Positions 11,302 through 20,873 of a DNA stretch of 64,000 bases are shown here, piece by piece. The translations under genes were made by a program, and so were the position numbers. The stretch spans positions 274,569 to 338,568 of the forward strand of contig NZ_BBUL01000096.1 of NCBI RefSeq assembly GCF_000953825.1. Direction: 5' to 3'. Under the pieces are notes generated by a model, which searched no databases, had not been told where the DNA came from, and was given only the letters and a program-made list of their open reading frames with translations. Within the stretch, counting starts at the first letter, position 1, and every line of letters starts with the position of its first letter. The stretch is from Cellvibrio sp. OA-2007. GTDB taxonomy: Bacteria; Pseudomonadota; Gammaproteobacteria; Pseudomonadales; Cellvibrionaceae.

Positions 11302-11556
11302 TTACTGTTGCTGTTGCGCTTGCTGCCACTGCTCTGGCGTAAACGACTTGATGTAATCCACCGCGTGAATACTGCGGTCGGCAAATTGCGCGCTCAGGGT
11401 AGACAGCACCAACTGCTGTTTTTTCACGGGAGTCAAACCGGCAAATGCCGGGCTGACCACAACCAGACCAATGTGATCGCCCATCACTTCGACAGATTTC
11501 ACATCGCACTCGGGAATTTGGCTTTCAATCAGCGCTTTGATTTGTTCAGATTGCAT
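11302..11556 (-). CDS. ibaG: BolA-family protein IbaG
   Basis: Small BolA-like protein of 84 residues. The BolA fold partners monothiol glutaredoxins in iron-sulfur handling, and IbaG is the acid-stress member found beside murA. The segment VKSVEVMGDHIGLVVVSPAFAGLTPVKKQQLV contains the conserved His region. It lies 68 bases upstream of murA on the same strand. In relatives mlaB would come directly before it, but here there is only the mlaC terminator. Confidence 0.9.
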   Translation of the reverse strand: MQSEQIKALIESQIPECDVKSVEVMGDHIGLVVVSPAFAGLTPVKKQQLVLSTLSAQFADRSIHAVDYIKSFTPEQWQQAQQQQ

Positions 11557-11714
11557 AGATTTCTCGATAGGGAGTCAGGCCAGCTATGCCCGCGCGGAAA
11601 GCGGGACATAATATAGCGATAAGTAAATAAGGCGCGCAGTTTACCGGAATGTCGCCCATATCGCACCCACAACCCCGATGCAATACACAATCGCTAAACG
11701 CCACCCCCCAAAAC

Positions 11715-11745
11715 GCAAAACCCCGGCGCTGGGCCGGGGTTTTGC
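11715..11745 (-). terminator. Terminator after mlaC
   Basis: Long perfect hairpin, arms GCAAAACCCCGGC/GCCGGGGTTTTGC around a five-base loop, 23 bases past the mlaC stop. It isolates mlaC from ibaG-murA. Bases 11557-11714 hold no gene, so mlaB is absent. Confidence 0.82.
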
Positions 11746-11768
11746 AAACTAACCGATCTTAGATCGTT

Positions 11769-12386
11769 TTAGGCATCTGCAAGCCAGTTGGCGATTACCT
11801 TGTCGATATCGCCGTTGTATTTCTTCAGGCTGGCCTTGAACTGACCACTGAACGATTGCCCCAGATTCACGCCATTGAGCACCACGTTAATCAGTTTCCA
11901 TTCGCCCGATTTTTCTTTGCGCATGGTGTAATCCAACTTGTGCGTAGCACCTTCAATTGCCACTTCTTGTTTCACCACATGCCGAGCCGGGTTCACCTCG
12001 TTCACACCCGCAATAGTCACCTTGCTATCGGCATAACCCAACACGCCTTTGGCGAGCGACTTTACCATGCCATCTTTAAATACTTTCTGGAATTCTTGGC
12101 GCTGGGCAGGCGACGCTTGTTTGTAGGCTTTACCCATCACCGAGGCGGCGATAAAGGGGAAATTCACTACATCATTAAGCGCACCTTCTACTTGTTTGAA
12201 ATAGACATCATCGGCAGTTTTAGCCGCATTTTTAGCCTTGACCAAGTCAAACAATTGTTGCGCAACAGACTCTACAATCACTTTGGGGGATTGCGTTGCC
12301 GCAGGCGCTTGCGCCATAGCAGACAAGCTAAACAGCATCGTTAAACCAAAAACAACACCAGAGACTTTGGTGAGTAAATATTTCAT
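11769..12386 (-). CDS. mlaC: Phospholipid-transport periplasmic protein MlaC (orphan at this locus)
   Basis: Periplasmic lipid shuttle of the Mla system (MlaC/Ttg2D family), carrying phospholipids between outer-membrane MlaA and the inner-membrane MlaFEDB complex. 205 residues with a signal peptide cleaved after ALA-like SAMAQA. The remainder fits the family (AQQLFDLVKAKN, FPFIAASVMGKAY, KLINVVLNGVNL). The start at ATG 12386 is backed by GGAAGG seven bases upstream. Unusually, mlaF, mlaE and mlaD, normally between kdsD and mlaC, and mlaB, between mlaC and ibaG, are all missing, and kdsD is divergent next door. Confidence 0.92.
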   Translation of the reverse strand: MKYLLTKVSGVVFGLTMLFSLSAMAQAPAATQSPKVIVESVAQQLFDLVKAKNAAKTADDVYFKQVEGALNDVVNFPFIAASVMGKAYKQASPAQRQEFQKVFKDGMVKSLAKGVLGYADSKVTIAGVNEVNPARHVVKQEVAIEGATHKLDYTMRKEKSGEWKLINVVLNGVNLGQSFSGQFKASLKKYNGDIDKVIANWLADA

Positions 12387-12692
12387 CGTAAAACCTTCCA
12401 TTAATTGATGTGTGGTCATTAAGTCAGAGATGGCCTTATGCCCGGGCTTGCTGGCTGAAAACAGCCAGCAAAACCAAAACTCAGACAGCGCGACTTCCTT
12501 ATGGTGCCATTCTTTATGCGTTACTTATTGGATGTGGCGGCTTATTAAACCGAAGGCGCTGCGATCAGGCTTGCGGCGCGCACTATAACACCCCCGTTTT
12601 GCCGGTATAAGAAACTTGCCAGAAAAAAGACGCAAACTTCCCTCGCCATGCAAACCCTGAAAGCTATAATGCCCGACCATGATTAACCGGAG
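12387..12692. promoter_or_regulatory. Divergent upstream region of mlaC and kdsD
   Basis: 306 bases without a gene. A consensus -10 TATAAT lies at 12665-12670 reading toward kdsD. No convincing -35 is seen 17 bases before it. This is the spot where mlaFED would be expected by synteny, and I find no gene remnant in it. Confidence 0.5.
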
Positions 12693-12758
12693 ATGACCAG
12701 CGCTATGACTGATGGCGTTAAAATCCCGGCTCCACCACTTTGGAACGCAATACTATGA
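12693..12758 (+). CDS. Possible 21-codon upstream leader peptide of kdsD
   Basis: A short frame from ATG 12693 (or the in-frame ATG 12705) reads to TGA 12756-12758, which overlaps the kdsD ATG at 12755 in an ATGA arrangement. The kdsD start itself has only a weak ribosome site (GGAA at 12742), so translation of this leader could deliver ribosomes to kdsD. The peptide (MTDGVKIPAPPLWNAIL from the second ATG) has no known family. It may be chance. Confidence 0.25.
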   Translation: MTSAMTDGVKIPAPPLWNAIL

Positions 12759-13723
12759 CCGCTTTCGATTATGTTGGCTCTGCGCTGCGCACCATCCGCC
12801 TCGAAGCGGAAGCGGTGACTGCGTTAGCTGAACGTATAGACGGCCAATTCACCGCCGCCTGCGAACTTATCCTCAATTGCAGCGGCCGCGTGATTGTCAC
12901 AGGCATGGGCAAATCCGGCCATATAGGCAAAAAAATCGCCGCTACTCTCGCCAGCACCGGCACTCCGGCATTTTTTGTTCACCCGGGCGAAGCTAGCCAT
13001 GGCGACTTGGGCATGATCACCCAAAACGACATAGTGCTCGCCATCTCCTACTCGGGCACCTCAAGCGAAATAGTTACCCTGCTGCCACTGTTCAAACGCG
13101 CCGGCATCAAGATCATCAGCATGACCGCCAATAGCCAATCCACACTCGCCGAAGTCGCCGAAGTGAATTTGGATATCAGCGTCGCCTTTGAGGCCTGCCC
13201 ATTGGATCTTGCGCCCACCTCCAGCACCACCGCCACCCTGGTCATGGGCGATGCACTGGCCATTGCACTGCTGGAAGCACGCGGTTTTACCGCCGAAGAT
13301 TTCGCCTTTTCTCACCCCGGCGGCGCACTCGGGCGCAAACTCCTGTTGCGTATCGCCGATGTGATGCACAGCGGCGATGACATTCCACGCGTCAGCGCCA
13401 GCACCCCCATGCTCGATGCGCTGATGGTAATGTCAGACAAAGGTTTTGGCATGACAACGGTAATGGAAGGCGATGAATTGCTCGGGATTTTCACCGATGG
13501 CGACTTGCGCCGCAGTATCGATAAAGGTGTCGATATCCGCATTGCCACCGTGGGTGAACTAATGAACACCACACCCAAAATGCTGCGCGAAAACACCTTG
13601 GCGGCAGAGGCACTGGCGCTAATGGAACAGGCAAGAATTAACGTATTACTGGTCACTAACGAACAAAAAAAACTTGTTGGTGTCGTAAAAATCAATGACC
13701 TGCTGCGCGCAGGCATTATCTAA
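12755..13723 (+). CDS. kdsD: D-arabinose 5-phosphate isomerase
   Basis: Converts ribulose 5-phosphate to arabinose 5-phosphate for Kdo synthesis. 322 residues: an N-terminal SIS sugar-isomerase domain (GMGKSGHIGKKIAATLASTG, HPGEASHGDLGM) and two C-terminal CBS domains (from about residue 200, IADVMHSGDDIPRV and GELMNTTPKML). Start at ATG 12755, since a TTG at 12740 has no ribosome site. First gene of the LPS precursor and export cluster, 15 bases before kdsC. Confidence 0.97.
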   Translation: MTAFDYVGSALRTIRLEAEAVTALAERIDGQFTAACELILNCSGRVIVTGMGKSGHIGKKIAATLASTGTPAFFVHPGEASHGDLGMITQNDIVLAISYSGTSSEIVTLLPLFKRAGIKIISMTANSQSTLAEVAEVNLDISVAFEACPLDLAPTSSTTATLVMGDALAIALLEARGFTAEDFAFSHPGGALGRKLLLRIADVMHSGDDIPRVSASTPMLDALMVMSDKGFGMTTVMEGDELLGIFTDGDLRRSIDKGVDIRIATVGELMNTTPKMLRENTLAAEALALMEQARINVLLVTNEQKKLVGVVKINDLLRAGII

Positions 13724-13738
13724 CCACGGAAGCACTGC

Positions 13739-14293
13739 ATGAACCATGAATTGAGCCCTGAATTGCGCAAGCGCGCCGCGCGCATTAAATTGCTGTTGTT
13801 AGATGTAGACGGTGTACTGACCGATGGCCGACTCTTTTTTGGCAACAACGGTGAAGAACTTAAATCCTTCAGCACGCTGGATGGTCAGGGGCTGAAAATC
13901 CTGCAAAAAAGCGGAGTAAAAGTAGGCATTATCACCGGTCGCACCAGCAATCTGGTCGCCCGCCGCGCGAGCAATTTAGGCATCAACATTCTGGTGCAAG
14001 GGCGCGAAGATAAGTGGGATGCACTGCAAGAGATACTGCAGGAACACCCGTTTGATTTGAATGACATCGCCTTTATGGGCGATGACTGGCCCGACTTAAC
14101 CGTGATGACCCGCGTCGGCCTCGCCTTGACTGTTGCCAATGCTCATCCAAGTGTTGTTAGCCGCGCTCATTGGCAAAGCACCGAGCGCGGTGGCGAAGGC
14201 GCAGTGCGCGCCGCGTGCGATTTAATCATGCAGGCACAGGGTACATTTGATGCGGCATTAGCACCCTTTTTAGCCTCTAACAGTGAAGTTTAG
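13739..14293 (+). CDS. kdsC: 3-deoxy-D-manno-octulosonate 8-phosphate phosphatase
   Basis: HAD-family phosphatase releasing Kdo from Kdo 8-phosphate, 184 residues. HAD motif I is LLLDVDGVLTDG with both catalytic aspartates, motif II is GIITGRTS, and a late FMGDDWPDL carries the metal-binding acidic pair. It lies 15 bases after kdsD, and the lptC start follows the stop directly, so these are read as one operon. Confidence 0.97.
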   Translation: MNHELSPELRKRAARIKLLLLDVDGVLTDGRLFFGNNGEELKSFSTLDGQGLKILQKSGVKVGIITGRTSNLVARRASNLGINILVQGREDKWDALQEILQEHPFDLNDIAFMGDDWPDLTVMTRVGLALTVANAHPSVVSRAHWQSTERGGEGAVRAACDLIMQAQGTFDAALAPFLASNSEV

Positions 14294-14296
14294 GTG

Positions 14297-14908
14297 ATGG
14301 CTTTTTTGCAACGGATCTACAAAATCCACGAATATATTCCGGCGCCTTGGCTAATCGCCTTTGCACTGGTGATCTGTTTTTTTGCTTTCTCATTGCGCCA
14401 AAAAGCTGAATTGGCAAACCACGAATATGACCCCAGTGGTTTTCCACAATTTTATATGCAAGAGGTAAAAACCCGCGAATTTGATTCACAAGGCCGCCTG
14501 CATTATCAGTTATCGACACCACAAATCACCCACTACCAATTAAATCCCGATGGCCCGTCAGATCGCGATTACACGCTGATCCAGCATCCGGATATGGCTT
14601 TTTACGATGCCGAATCCGCAGCGCCCTGGTTAGTCACCGCTGAAACTGGTCGCAGCGAAGCCAACGCCCAACTTATTCGCCTGCTTGATAATGTATTAAT
14701 TCAACAGCAGACGCCGACACAGGGATTGATTCAAATCACCACTAGCGAGCTGCGCGTGCGCGCCAGTGAACAATTCGCGGAAACCGACAAAGCTGTTAAG
14801 ATGCGCAGCGCTAAAGGTCAGATAGATGCGATTGGTATGGATGCCGACCTGGCGCAGAGTCGGCTTCAGTTAAAGTCCCAGGTTAAGGCTGTTTATGATC
14901 CCCGCTAA
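14297..14908 (+). CDS. lptC: LPS export protein LptC
   Basis: Bitopic inner-membrane component of the LPS transport bridge, receiving LPS from LptBFG and passing it to LptA. About 203 residues: one N-terminal helix (WLIAFALVICFFAFSLRQ) and a periplasmic beta-jellyroll (EVKTREFDSQGRLHYQLSTP). The frame opens with GTG-ATG right after the kdsC stop (14294/14297), so either codon can be the start. I give the ATG. It overlaps lptA by 14 bases. Confidence 0.93.
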   Translation: MAFLQRIYKIHEYIPAPWLIAFALVICFFAFSLRQKAELANHEYDPSGFPQFYMQEVKTREFDSQGRLHYQLSTPQITHYQLNPDGPSDRDYTLIQHPDMAFYDAESAAPWLVTAETGRSEANAQLIRLLDNVLIQQQTPTQGLIQITTSELRVRASEQFAETDKAVKMRSAKGQIDAIGMDADLAQSRLQLKSQVKAVYDPR

Positions 14909-15473
14909 ATTTCGTTTTGTTTTATCCCCAATTGCAGTGGCAATCGCTGCATTTATCGCCAGCTATAGCACCACCAGCCTGGCTCTACCCAGCGACAAAC
15001 ATGAAACCATTCGCGGCTCAGCGGACAACCTTACTGTCGATCAAAAAAATGGGGTGGCGACCTATACGGGTTCGGTAAAAATTCAACAGGGCTCGCTAGT
15101 GATTACTGCGGAGTCGATTGTGATTCACACCAACCCTGACAGCAGCGTGGAAAAAATGATCGCCTCCGGCAACCCGGCGCGCTTCCAGCAGCAGCCCGAA
15201 AAAGATCAAGGTGTCGTCACCGCCGCAGCCAAACAAATTACTTACACCCCCAGCAACGAGCATCTGGTATTAATTGAAGATGCATCAGTTGAGCAAAACG
15301 GTGCAGTGATGAGCGGCCCCCATATTGATTACGACTTAGTGAAAGAAGTGATGAAAGCAGCTGGCAATACCAGCGCATCCGGCACCGGCCAGCGAATCGA
15401 AATTGTGATTCCGCCAAAGACGAACAACACCGACCCAAGTGCTCCCACCTCATCATCCAACGCTGCGCAATAA
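14895..15473 (+). CDS. lptA: LPS transport periplasmic protein LptA
   Basis: Periplasmic bridge protein of the Lpt system, 192 residues. Signal peptide followed by an OstA-like beta-jellyroll ([35 protein letters not shown]). The C-terminal ~25 residues are Ser/Thr/Pro/Asn rich and probably disordered, a common extension. An AAGG ribosome site lies about seven bases before the ATG, inside the lptC end. lptB follows after five bases. Confidence 0.95.
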   Translation: MIPAKFRFVLSPIAVAIAAFIASYSTTSLALPSDKHETIRGSADNLTVDQKNGVATYTGSVKIQQGSLVITAESIVIHTNPDSSVEKMIASGNPARFQQQPEKDQGVVTAAAKQITYTPSNEHLVLIEDASVEQNGAVMSGPHIDYDLVKEVMKAAGNTSASGTGQRIEIVIPPKTNNTDPSAPTSSSNAAQ

Positions 15474-15478
15474 TACCT

Positions 15479-16204
15479 ATGCCTACTCTGCACGCACGCC
15501 ATCTGGCTAAAAGCTACAAAAAACGCAAAGTCGTTATCGACGTATCCATCACCGTTGAAAGCGGCCGCATTGTTGGTTTACTCGGCCCCAATGGCGCGGG
15601 TAAAACCACCTGTTTTTATATGATTGCCGGGCTGGTAGCTGCTGATAACGGCACAGTGTTGATTGACGACCGCGATCTTACCCAGCTCCCAATTCACGGG
15701 CGCGCGCGCGCAGGTATTGGCTATTTGCCGCAGGAGGCATCGATTTTCCGCAAGCTGAGCGTTGCCGATAACATCATGGCGATTCTGGAGACACGCAAGG
15801 ATTTAGATAGCTTTCAACGTCAGGCAAAGCTCGAATCGCTGCTGAGCGAGTTCCATATCACCCACATCCGCGACAGCTTGGGCATGGCACTTTCGGGCGG
15901 TGAACGCCGCCGGGTAGAAATCGCCCGCGCGCTGGCCACCGACCCTAAATTCATTCTGCTCGATGAACCCTTTGCCGGTGTTGACCCCATCTCTGTCAAC
16001 GACATCAAAGAAATTGTGCGCCACCTTAAAGATCGCGGCATCGGCGTGTTAATTACCGACCACAACGTGCGCGAGACGCTGGATATCTGCGAGACCGCTT
16101 ATATTGTCAGCGAAGGCCACATTATTGCCGAAGGTGATGCCGACACAGTACTCAGCAACAGCAAAGTGCGTGAAGTCTATCTGGGCGAAAATTTCCGCTT
16201 GTAA
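15479..16204 (+). CDS. lptB: LPS export ABC transporter ATPase LptB
   Basis: Cytoplasmic ATPase that powers LPS extraction with LptF/LptG (not in this window). 241 residues with Walker [14 protein letters not shown]-loop [14 protein letters not shown], signature [15 protein letters not shown], Walker [14 protein letters not shown] and switch His in [11 protein letters not shown]. Last gene of the kdsD-lptB block, and rpoN starts about 200 bases later. Confidence 0.98.
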   Translation: MPTLHARHLAKSYKKRKVVIDVSITVESGRIVGLLGPNGAGKTTCFYMIAGLVAADNGTVLIDDRDLTQLPIHGRARAGIGYLPQEASIFRKLSVADNIMAILETRKDLDSFQRQAKLESLLSEFHITHIRDSLGMALSGGERRRVEIARALATDPKFILLDEPFAGVDPISVNDIKEIVRHLKDRGIGVLITDHNVRETLDICETAYIVSEGHIIAEGDADTVLSNSKVREVYLGENFRL

Positions 16205-16407
16205 GCGTGTGAACCGCCGGCACCAAGAGTGTTACCAGCCGCCCTCTTGGCACCACCATAAGCAACACACAAAAAACTTGACAAGTAACAATCTTTATCC
16301 ATTAGGCACAAAGCTTGCTTAACTGTATTGCTTGCGCGCCAAACCCTGACTAAACTCCACTTATCCGATGTTTTCCATCCGCGTTATAAGGGTTTGTCGT
16401 TCACATA

Positions 16408-18012
16408 ATGAAGCAATCTCTCCAGCTCAAACTCGGTCAACAGCTGACCATGACCCCACAATTGCAACAGGCTATTCGCCTTTTGCAACTATCGACCTTA
16501 GATCTGCAACAAGAAATCCAGGAAGCGCTCGAATCCAACCCAATGCTGGAAATGGAAGAAGCCTTCGATTCGCCAAACGCAACCAATGAGTATGAAGGTA
16601 GCGAGCAGGACAAAGCAGACTACACCCGCCAGTTGGAAATCGCCGCAGAAGCGGGCGCTGATCACGGCAGCGACTTTACCGCAAGCGAAAACTTCTCCTC
16701 TACTGGCGACAATTACAGCGAGACCAGTAGCACCAACGATGGCGATAGCGATGTCTATGGCGAAGGCGACAGCTTTAGCGCAGACAGCGGCGATTGGAGC
16801 GACTCCATTCCCAGCGATTTGCCAGTAGATACCAGTTGGGATGATGTGTACCAATCCTCCTCTAGCGGCAGCTCCAGCAATTACGACAACGAAGACGGTG
16901 ATTTCGAGAGCCGCCGCGCAGTGACCGATTCGCTCTACGACCACCTGATGTGGCAATTGAATCTGACGCCTATGTCGGACCGCGACCGTGTACTGGCCAT
17001 GGCAATTATCGATGCAGTGGAGCCCAGCGGCATGCTGTCCATCAGTATCGAAGAAATTTTTGAAGGTATGCGCGGCGATTTTGAAGAGCTGGAACTCGAT
17101 GAAGTCCAAGCCGTTCAACACCGTTTACAGCAGTTTGATCCCTGCGGCGTGTGCAGCCAAAATCTATCTGAATGCCTGCTGGTACAGTTGCAACAATTTG
17201 ACCCCAAAACGCCGTTTTTGGAAGCAGCAAAGTTAATTACCAAACAATACTTGCCAGTGCTCGGCAGCCGCGATTATCGCCAGCTGATGCGCCGTACCAA
17301 ATTAAAAGAAGCAGAGTTAAGCCAAGCGGTAGCCTTAATTCAAAGTTTAAATCCGCGGCCGGGCGATATGATTGCCAATGGCGATACCGAATACGTTGTT
17401 CCCGATGTATTTGTCGACAAACGCGATGGTCGCTGGATCGTTGAACTCAACCCGGACATAGCACCGCGCTTGCGCATCAACTCCGATTACGCCTCCATGG
17501 TGAAACGCGCCGACTCCAGCACCGACAACACATTTTTAAAAGATAATCTGCAAGAAGCGCGCTGGTTCTTAAAAAGTTTGCAGAGCCGCAATGAAACCCT
17601 GCTGAAAGTGGCGAGCTGTATCGTAGAAAAACAGCGCGGCTTTTTAGATTACGGCCCCGAGGCAATGAAGCCATTGGTGTTGCACGATATAGCCGAAATT
17701 GTGGAGATGCACGAATCGACTATTTCGCGAGTCACTACGCAAAAATACATGCACACACCGCAGGGTATTTTTGAATTGAAATATTTTTTCTCCAGTCACG
17801 TCAGCACCGACAGCGGCGGAGAGTGTTCATCGACTGCGATTCGCGCCATCATCAAAAAATTGGTCAGCGCAGAGAATCCGAAAAAACCATTGAGCGACAG
17901 TAAAATTACCGACCTGCTCGGCGAGCAAGGCATTCAAGTGGCGCGACGTACGATTGCAAAATATCGTGAGTCGCTCAACATTCCGCCATCGAATGAGCGC
18001 AAAACGATTTAG
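16408..18012 (+). CDS. rpoN: RNA polymerase sigma-54 factor
   Basis: Alternative sigma factor that needs enhancer-binding ATPases and controls nitrogen and motility genes in relatives. 534 residues: Gln/Leu-rich region I ([20 protein letters not shown]), a long acidic, Ser/Asp-rich region II (about residues 50-170, longer than in E. coli), the core-binding domain, and the C-terminal RpoN box [10 protein letters not shown]. The 203-base gap before it carries a TTGACA at 16278-16283 with only a poor -10 partner. The conserved cluster rpoN-hpf-ptsN-rapZ-npr follows. Confidence 0.98.
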   Translation: MKQSLQLKLGQQLTMTPQLQQAIRLLQLSTLDLQQEIQEALESNPMLEMEEAFDSPNATNEYEGSEQDKADYTRQLEIAAEAGADHGSDFTASENFSSTGDNYSETSSTNDGDSDVYGEGDSFSADSGDWSDSIPSDLPVDTSWDDVYQSSSSGSSSNYDNEDGDFESRRAVTDSLYDHLMWQLNLTPMSDRDRVLAMAIIDAVEPSGMLSISIEEIFEGMRGDFEELELDEVQAVQHRLQQFDPCGVCSQNLSECLLVQLQQFDPKTPFLEAAKLITKQYLPVLGSRDYRQLMRRTKLKEAELSQAVALIQSLNPRPGDMIANGDTEYVVPDVFVDKRDGRWIVELNPDIAPRLRINSDYASMVKRADSSTDNTFLKDNLQEARWFLKSLQSRNETLLKVASCIVEKQRGFLDYGPEAMKPLVLHDIAEIVEMHESTISRVTTQKYMHTPQGIFELKYFFSSHVSTDSGGECSSTAIRAIIKKLVSAENPKKPLSDSKITDLLGEQGIQVARRTIAKYRESLNIPPSNERKTI

Positions 18013-18118
18013 CAATTAATGCTCAAAATAGCTAGATTAACAGTGTGAGTCTAATGTAGGTTGTATTGTGAGGCTGCTCTAGTAACAGCCGTTTTGTTTC
18101 CAGCGAGAGGAAGTACTT

Positions 18119-18409
18119 ATGCAATTAAATATCAGCGGTCACCACGTAGAAGTAACTGATTCAATGAGAGAGTATGTCTCCAGTAAATTGGAGCGACTGA
18201 GCCTGCACAACGACCGCATCACCAGTGTTAATGTCATCCTCTCGGTAGATAAACTGATTCAAAAAGCAGAAGCCACTATTCATGTAAGCGGTAAAGATTT
18301 ATTTGCCGATGCCACCCATGAAGATTTGTATACCGCTATTGATGCACTATCCGACAAGCTTGATCGTCAATTGATTAAACACAAAGAGAAAATGCGCAGT
18401 CATCGCTGA
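18119..18409 (+). CDS. hpf: Ribosome hibernation promoting factor, short form
   Basis: HPF/YfiA-family protein of 96 residues, the short form that helps turn 70S ribosomes into inactive 100S dimers in stationary phase together with RMF. Start MQLNISGHHVEVTDSMREYV matches the family. AGAGGAAG lies upstream. It sits between rpoN and ptsN as in many proteobacteria. Confidence 0.96.
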   Translation: MQLNISGHHVEVTDSMREYVSSKLERLSLHNDRITSVNVILSVDKLIQKAEATIHVSGKDLFADATHEDLYTAIDALSDKLDRQLIKHKEKMRSHR

Positions 18410-18508
18410 GTGCATGGCAGCCAGCCATCGTTAATTTGAACCTATGCCGTCATTGCTAGTATGCGATGTCGGCATCACTTGTTGAGAGATGCACAGCATC
18501 ACCTTGTT

Positions 18509-18958
18509 ATGCAAATTCAATCCCTGATTAGCCCCGGCCGCACACTTTGTGGCGTTGAAGGTGGCAGTAAAAAACGTGCACTGGAGTTGCTCGCCAACAC
18601 CATTGCACAAGATATTCCCGATATCGATGCCGATGAATTATTTCGCCGCCTGATTGGCCGCGAGCGTCTGGGATCTACCGGCATAGGCCACGGCATTGCG
18701 ATTCCCCACTGCCGGGTTGAGCATTGCAGCGGCACCGTAGGTGCGCTGATCACTCTGGCTGCGCCAATCGACTTCGATGCCATAGACTCGCAGCCAGTCG
18801 ATATTTTATTCGCCATGCTGGTGCCGGAAGATGCCCACAGCGAACACTTACAAACCCTCGCCGCGCTTGCTGGTGCATTAAATAACGCTGAATACCGCCA
18901 GCGTTTGCGGGCGGCCAAGAGCAACGAAGCGCTTTATCAAGCAGCGCTAATCACTTAA
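18509..18958 (+). CDS. ptsN: Nitrogen-regulatory PTS EIIA protein
   Basis: EIIA-Ntr of the nitrogen phosphotransferase branch. It receives phosphate from NPr and modulates potassium transport, nitrogen and envelope processes in relatives. 149 residues in the PTS_EIIA type-2 fold. The phosphoacceptor His lies in GHGIAIPHCRVEH. Start at ATG 18509 (MQIQSLISPGRTL) fits the family better than an in-frame start at 18461. Confidence 0.95.
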   Translation: MQIQSLISPGRTLCGVEGGSKKRALELLANTIAQDIPDIDADELFRRLIGRERLGSTGIGHGIAIPHCRVEHCSGTVGALITLAAPIDFDAIDSQPVDILFAMLVPEDAHSEHLQTLAALAGALNNAEYRQRLRAAKSNEALYQAALIT

Positions 18959-18971
18959 GCAGGGCTTTGTT

Positions 18972-19841
18972 ATGCATCTGGTGATCGTCAGCGGCCTGTC
19001 AGGGTCGGGTAAAAGTACAGCGCTTCACGTTTTGGAAGACGTGGGTTTTAACTGTATCGACAATCTGCCGGTGAGCCTGTTGCCCGCACTGGTTGCCCAG
19101 ATCCAGATCCACAAAGACGACCAGCACCGGTTTGCGATTGGCATAGATGTGCGCAATGCCTGGCAGGATCTGGCTATCTTTCCGCAAATGATCAGCACCC
19201 TTAAGGAAGCCCACCTACCCTTCCAAACCCTGTTTCTGGATTCACAGCAACCAGTACTAATCCAACGTTTTAGTGAAACCCGGCGCAAACATCCGCTGTC
19301 TGATAAACACACCAGCTTGGAAGAAGCGATCCGCGCCGAGCAGCAGTTGCTTGAACCGATTCGCGACTGCGCCGATCAAGTCATCGACACCAGCCATCTG
19401 AATTTGCACGAACTGCGCGATTTGGTGAAAGAGCGTGTGGTGGGACGCAGTGAATCAACTATGGCGATTCTGTTTGAATCCTTTGGCTTCAAACACGGAG
19501 TGCCGGTCAATGCCGATTTGGTATTCGATGCGCGCTGCCTGCCCAATCCGCATTGGAAACCTGCACTGCGGCCACAGACCGGCAGAGATCAGGATGTAAT
19601 CGACTTTCTTGAAGAGCAGGTCACCGTCAAAGAAATGTACGAGGACATTGAACACTACTTAACACGCTGGCTGCCGCGCTATCAGGCCAATAACCGCAGC
19701 TACATTACCATTGCGATAGGCTGTACCGGCGGCCAACACCGCTCAGTGTATTTATCCGAGCGGCTACAAAAACATTTCGACAACAGTTTTAGCGATGTGC
19801 AAGTTCGTCATCGCGACATTAACAAACACAAAAAACCCTAA
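18972..19841 (+). CDS. rapZ: RNase adapter protein RapZ
   Basis: Nucleotide-binding protein of 289 residues. In enterobacteria it delivers the sRNA GlmZ to RNase E and so tunes glucosamine-6-phosphate synthesis. Walker A GLSGSGKST lies at residues 7-15. The C-terminal RNA-binding domain has the conserved TIAIGCTGGQHRSVYLSERL. Thirteen bases after ptsN, three before npr. Confidence 0.97.
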   Translation: MHLVIVSGLSGSGKSTALHVLEDVGFNCIDNLPVSLLPALVAQIQIHKDDQHRFAIGIDVRNAWQDLAIFPQMISTLKEAHLPFQTLFLDSQQPVLIQRFSETRRKHPLSDKHTSLEEAIRAEQQLLEPIRDCADQVIDTSHLNLHELRDLVKERVVGRSESTMAILFESFGFKHGVPVNADLVFDARCLPNPHWKPALRPQTGRDQDVIDFLEEQVTVKEMYEDIEHYLTRWLPRYQANNRSYITIAIGCTGGQHRSVYLSERLQKHFDNSFSDVQVRHRDINKHKKP

Positions 19842-19844
19842 ACC

Positions 19845-20117
19845 ATGCACATCGAAACACTCGACATCATCAATAAACGCGGCCTGCATGCACGCGCTGC
19901 AGCTAAACTTGCTACCCTTGCCAACCAGTATCAGGCCAAGGTGCAAGCGCGTGTCGGCGAAGGCCACTGGGCCGATGCCAAGAGCGTGATGTCATTGATG
20001 TTATTGGCTGCAAGTCAGGGAACCGCTTTGCAAGTCAGCGTGGAAGGCGAGGATGCCGAAGCCGCACTATGCGCGATCCGCACGTTGATTGCCGACCGCT
20101 TTGAAGAAGGCGAATAG
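19845..20117 (+). CDS. ptsO: HPr-like phosphocarrier NPr
   Basis: Phosphocarrier of the nitrogen PTS (NPr/PtsO), 90 residues. It relays phosphate from EI-Ntr to PtsN. The phosphorylatable His is in NKRGLHARAAAKLA (about residue 16). It ends the rpoN-hpf-ptsN-rapZ-npr operon, three bases after rapZ. Confidence 0.96.
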   Translation: MHIETLDIINKRGLHARAAAKLATLANQYQAKVQARVGEGHWADAKSVMSLMLLAASQGTALQVSVEGEDAEAALCAIRTLIADRFEEGE

Positions 20118-20290
20118 ACCAACTATCGTTATAGTCAGCTATTCTCCAACAGACATTCTGGCAAAAGCGGTTGTTGTTGTTGCTTTTCTGCACTAAGCTG
20201 CGCGACCTTTTCCGGCGCCTTGTATTACACGCTTTTGCCGGTTTACCCCTATATTCATTTGCGCTTTGCGCACCAAGTACAGTTATTCTT

Positions 20291-20809
20291 ATGGTTTACA
20301 ACTACGACGACATCAATCCCGATGACTACATCCTCAGTAAATCGCAGGTTAAACGCGATATGCATGCGCTGCAGGCACTGGGTGAAAGTTTTATCACCAT
20401 GAACGAAAAGCAACTCGCACAGATCCCACTGAGCGAGGAAATGCTGGACGCCATCTACATCGTGCGCAAAATGCCGCCTAAAGAGGCGCGTCGCCGCCAG
20501 ATTCAATATATTGGCCGCTTGATGCGCGAAGGTAATCACGAAGAAATTAAAGCCGCTGTCGATAAGTTGCAAAATCGCAGCGACCAGTATGTACACCGCC
20601 AGCATCAAGTAGAGCGCTACCGCGATTTGCTGATCGAAGGTGACAAACAAATATTCCAAACCCTGGTCACCTCTTGCCCAGGCATTGATGTACAACACTT
20701 GCGCCAGTTAATCCGCAGCGCGCAAAAAGAGCGCGAAGAAAACAAGCCGCCGGCGAATGCGCGCAAACTGTTCGGGTTTATTCGCGAGCAATTGGACGCA
20801 CAGGATTAG
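20291..20809 (+). CDS. darP: Ribosome biogenesis factor DarP (YjgA, DUF615)
   Basis: Dual-action 50S assembly factor of 172 residues. Motifs VYNYDDINPDDYILSKSQVKR and MPPKEARRRQIQYIGRLMR are family hallmarks. I start it at ATG 20291. The frame stays open upstream to 20171, but that stretch is hydrophobic and unlike the family. No strong ribosome site is seen. Ends at a strong bidirectional terminator. Confidence 0.95.
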   Translation: MVYNYDDINPDDYILSKSQVKRDMHALQALGESFITMNEKQLAQIPLSEEMLDAIYIVRKMPPKEARRRQIQYIGRLMREGNHEEIKAAVDKLQNRSDQYVHRQHQVERYRDLLIEGDKQIFQTLVTSCPGIDVQHLRQLIRSAQKEREENKPPANARKLFGFIREQLDAQD

Positions 20810-20837
20810 TCATATATTCCGCTGCGAACCACACACA

Positions 20838-20873
20838 AACAATAAGGGCGCCCAGGAGGCGCCCTTATTGTTT
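20838..20873. terminator. Bidirectional terminator between darP and yhdP
   Basis: Near-perfect hairpin with arms AACAATAAGGGCGCC/GGCGCCCTTATTGTT between convergent genes. It overlaps the last codons of yhdP on the minus strand. Confidence 0.88.

Noticed and set aside
16205..16260. CCAAGAG/CTCTTGG inverted repeat after lptB as a terminator
   Set aside because: The stem is short, the flanking arms do not pair well and no T run follows.
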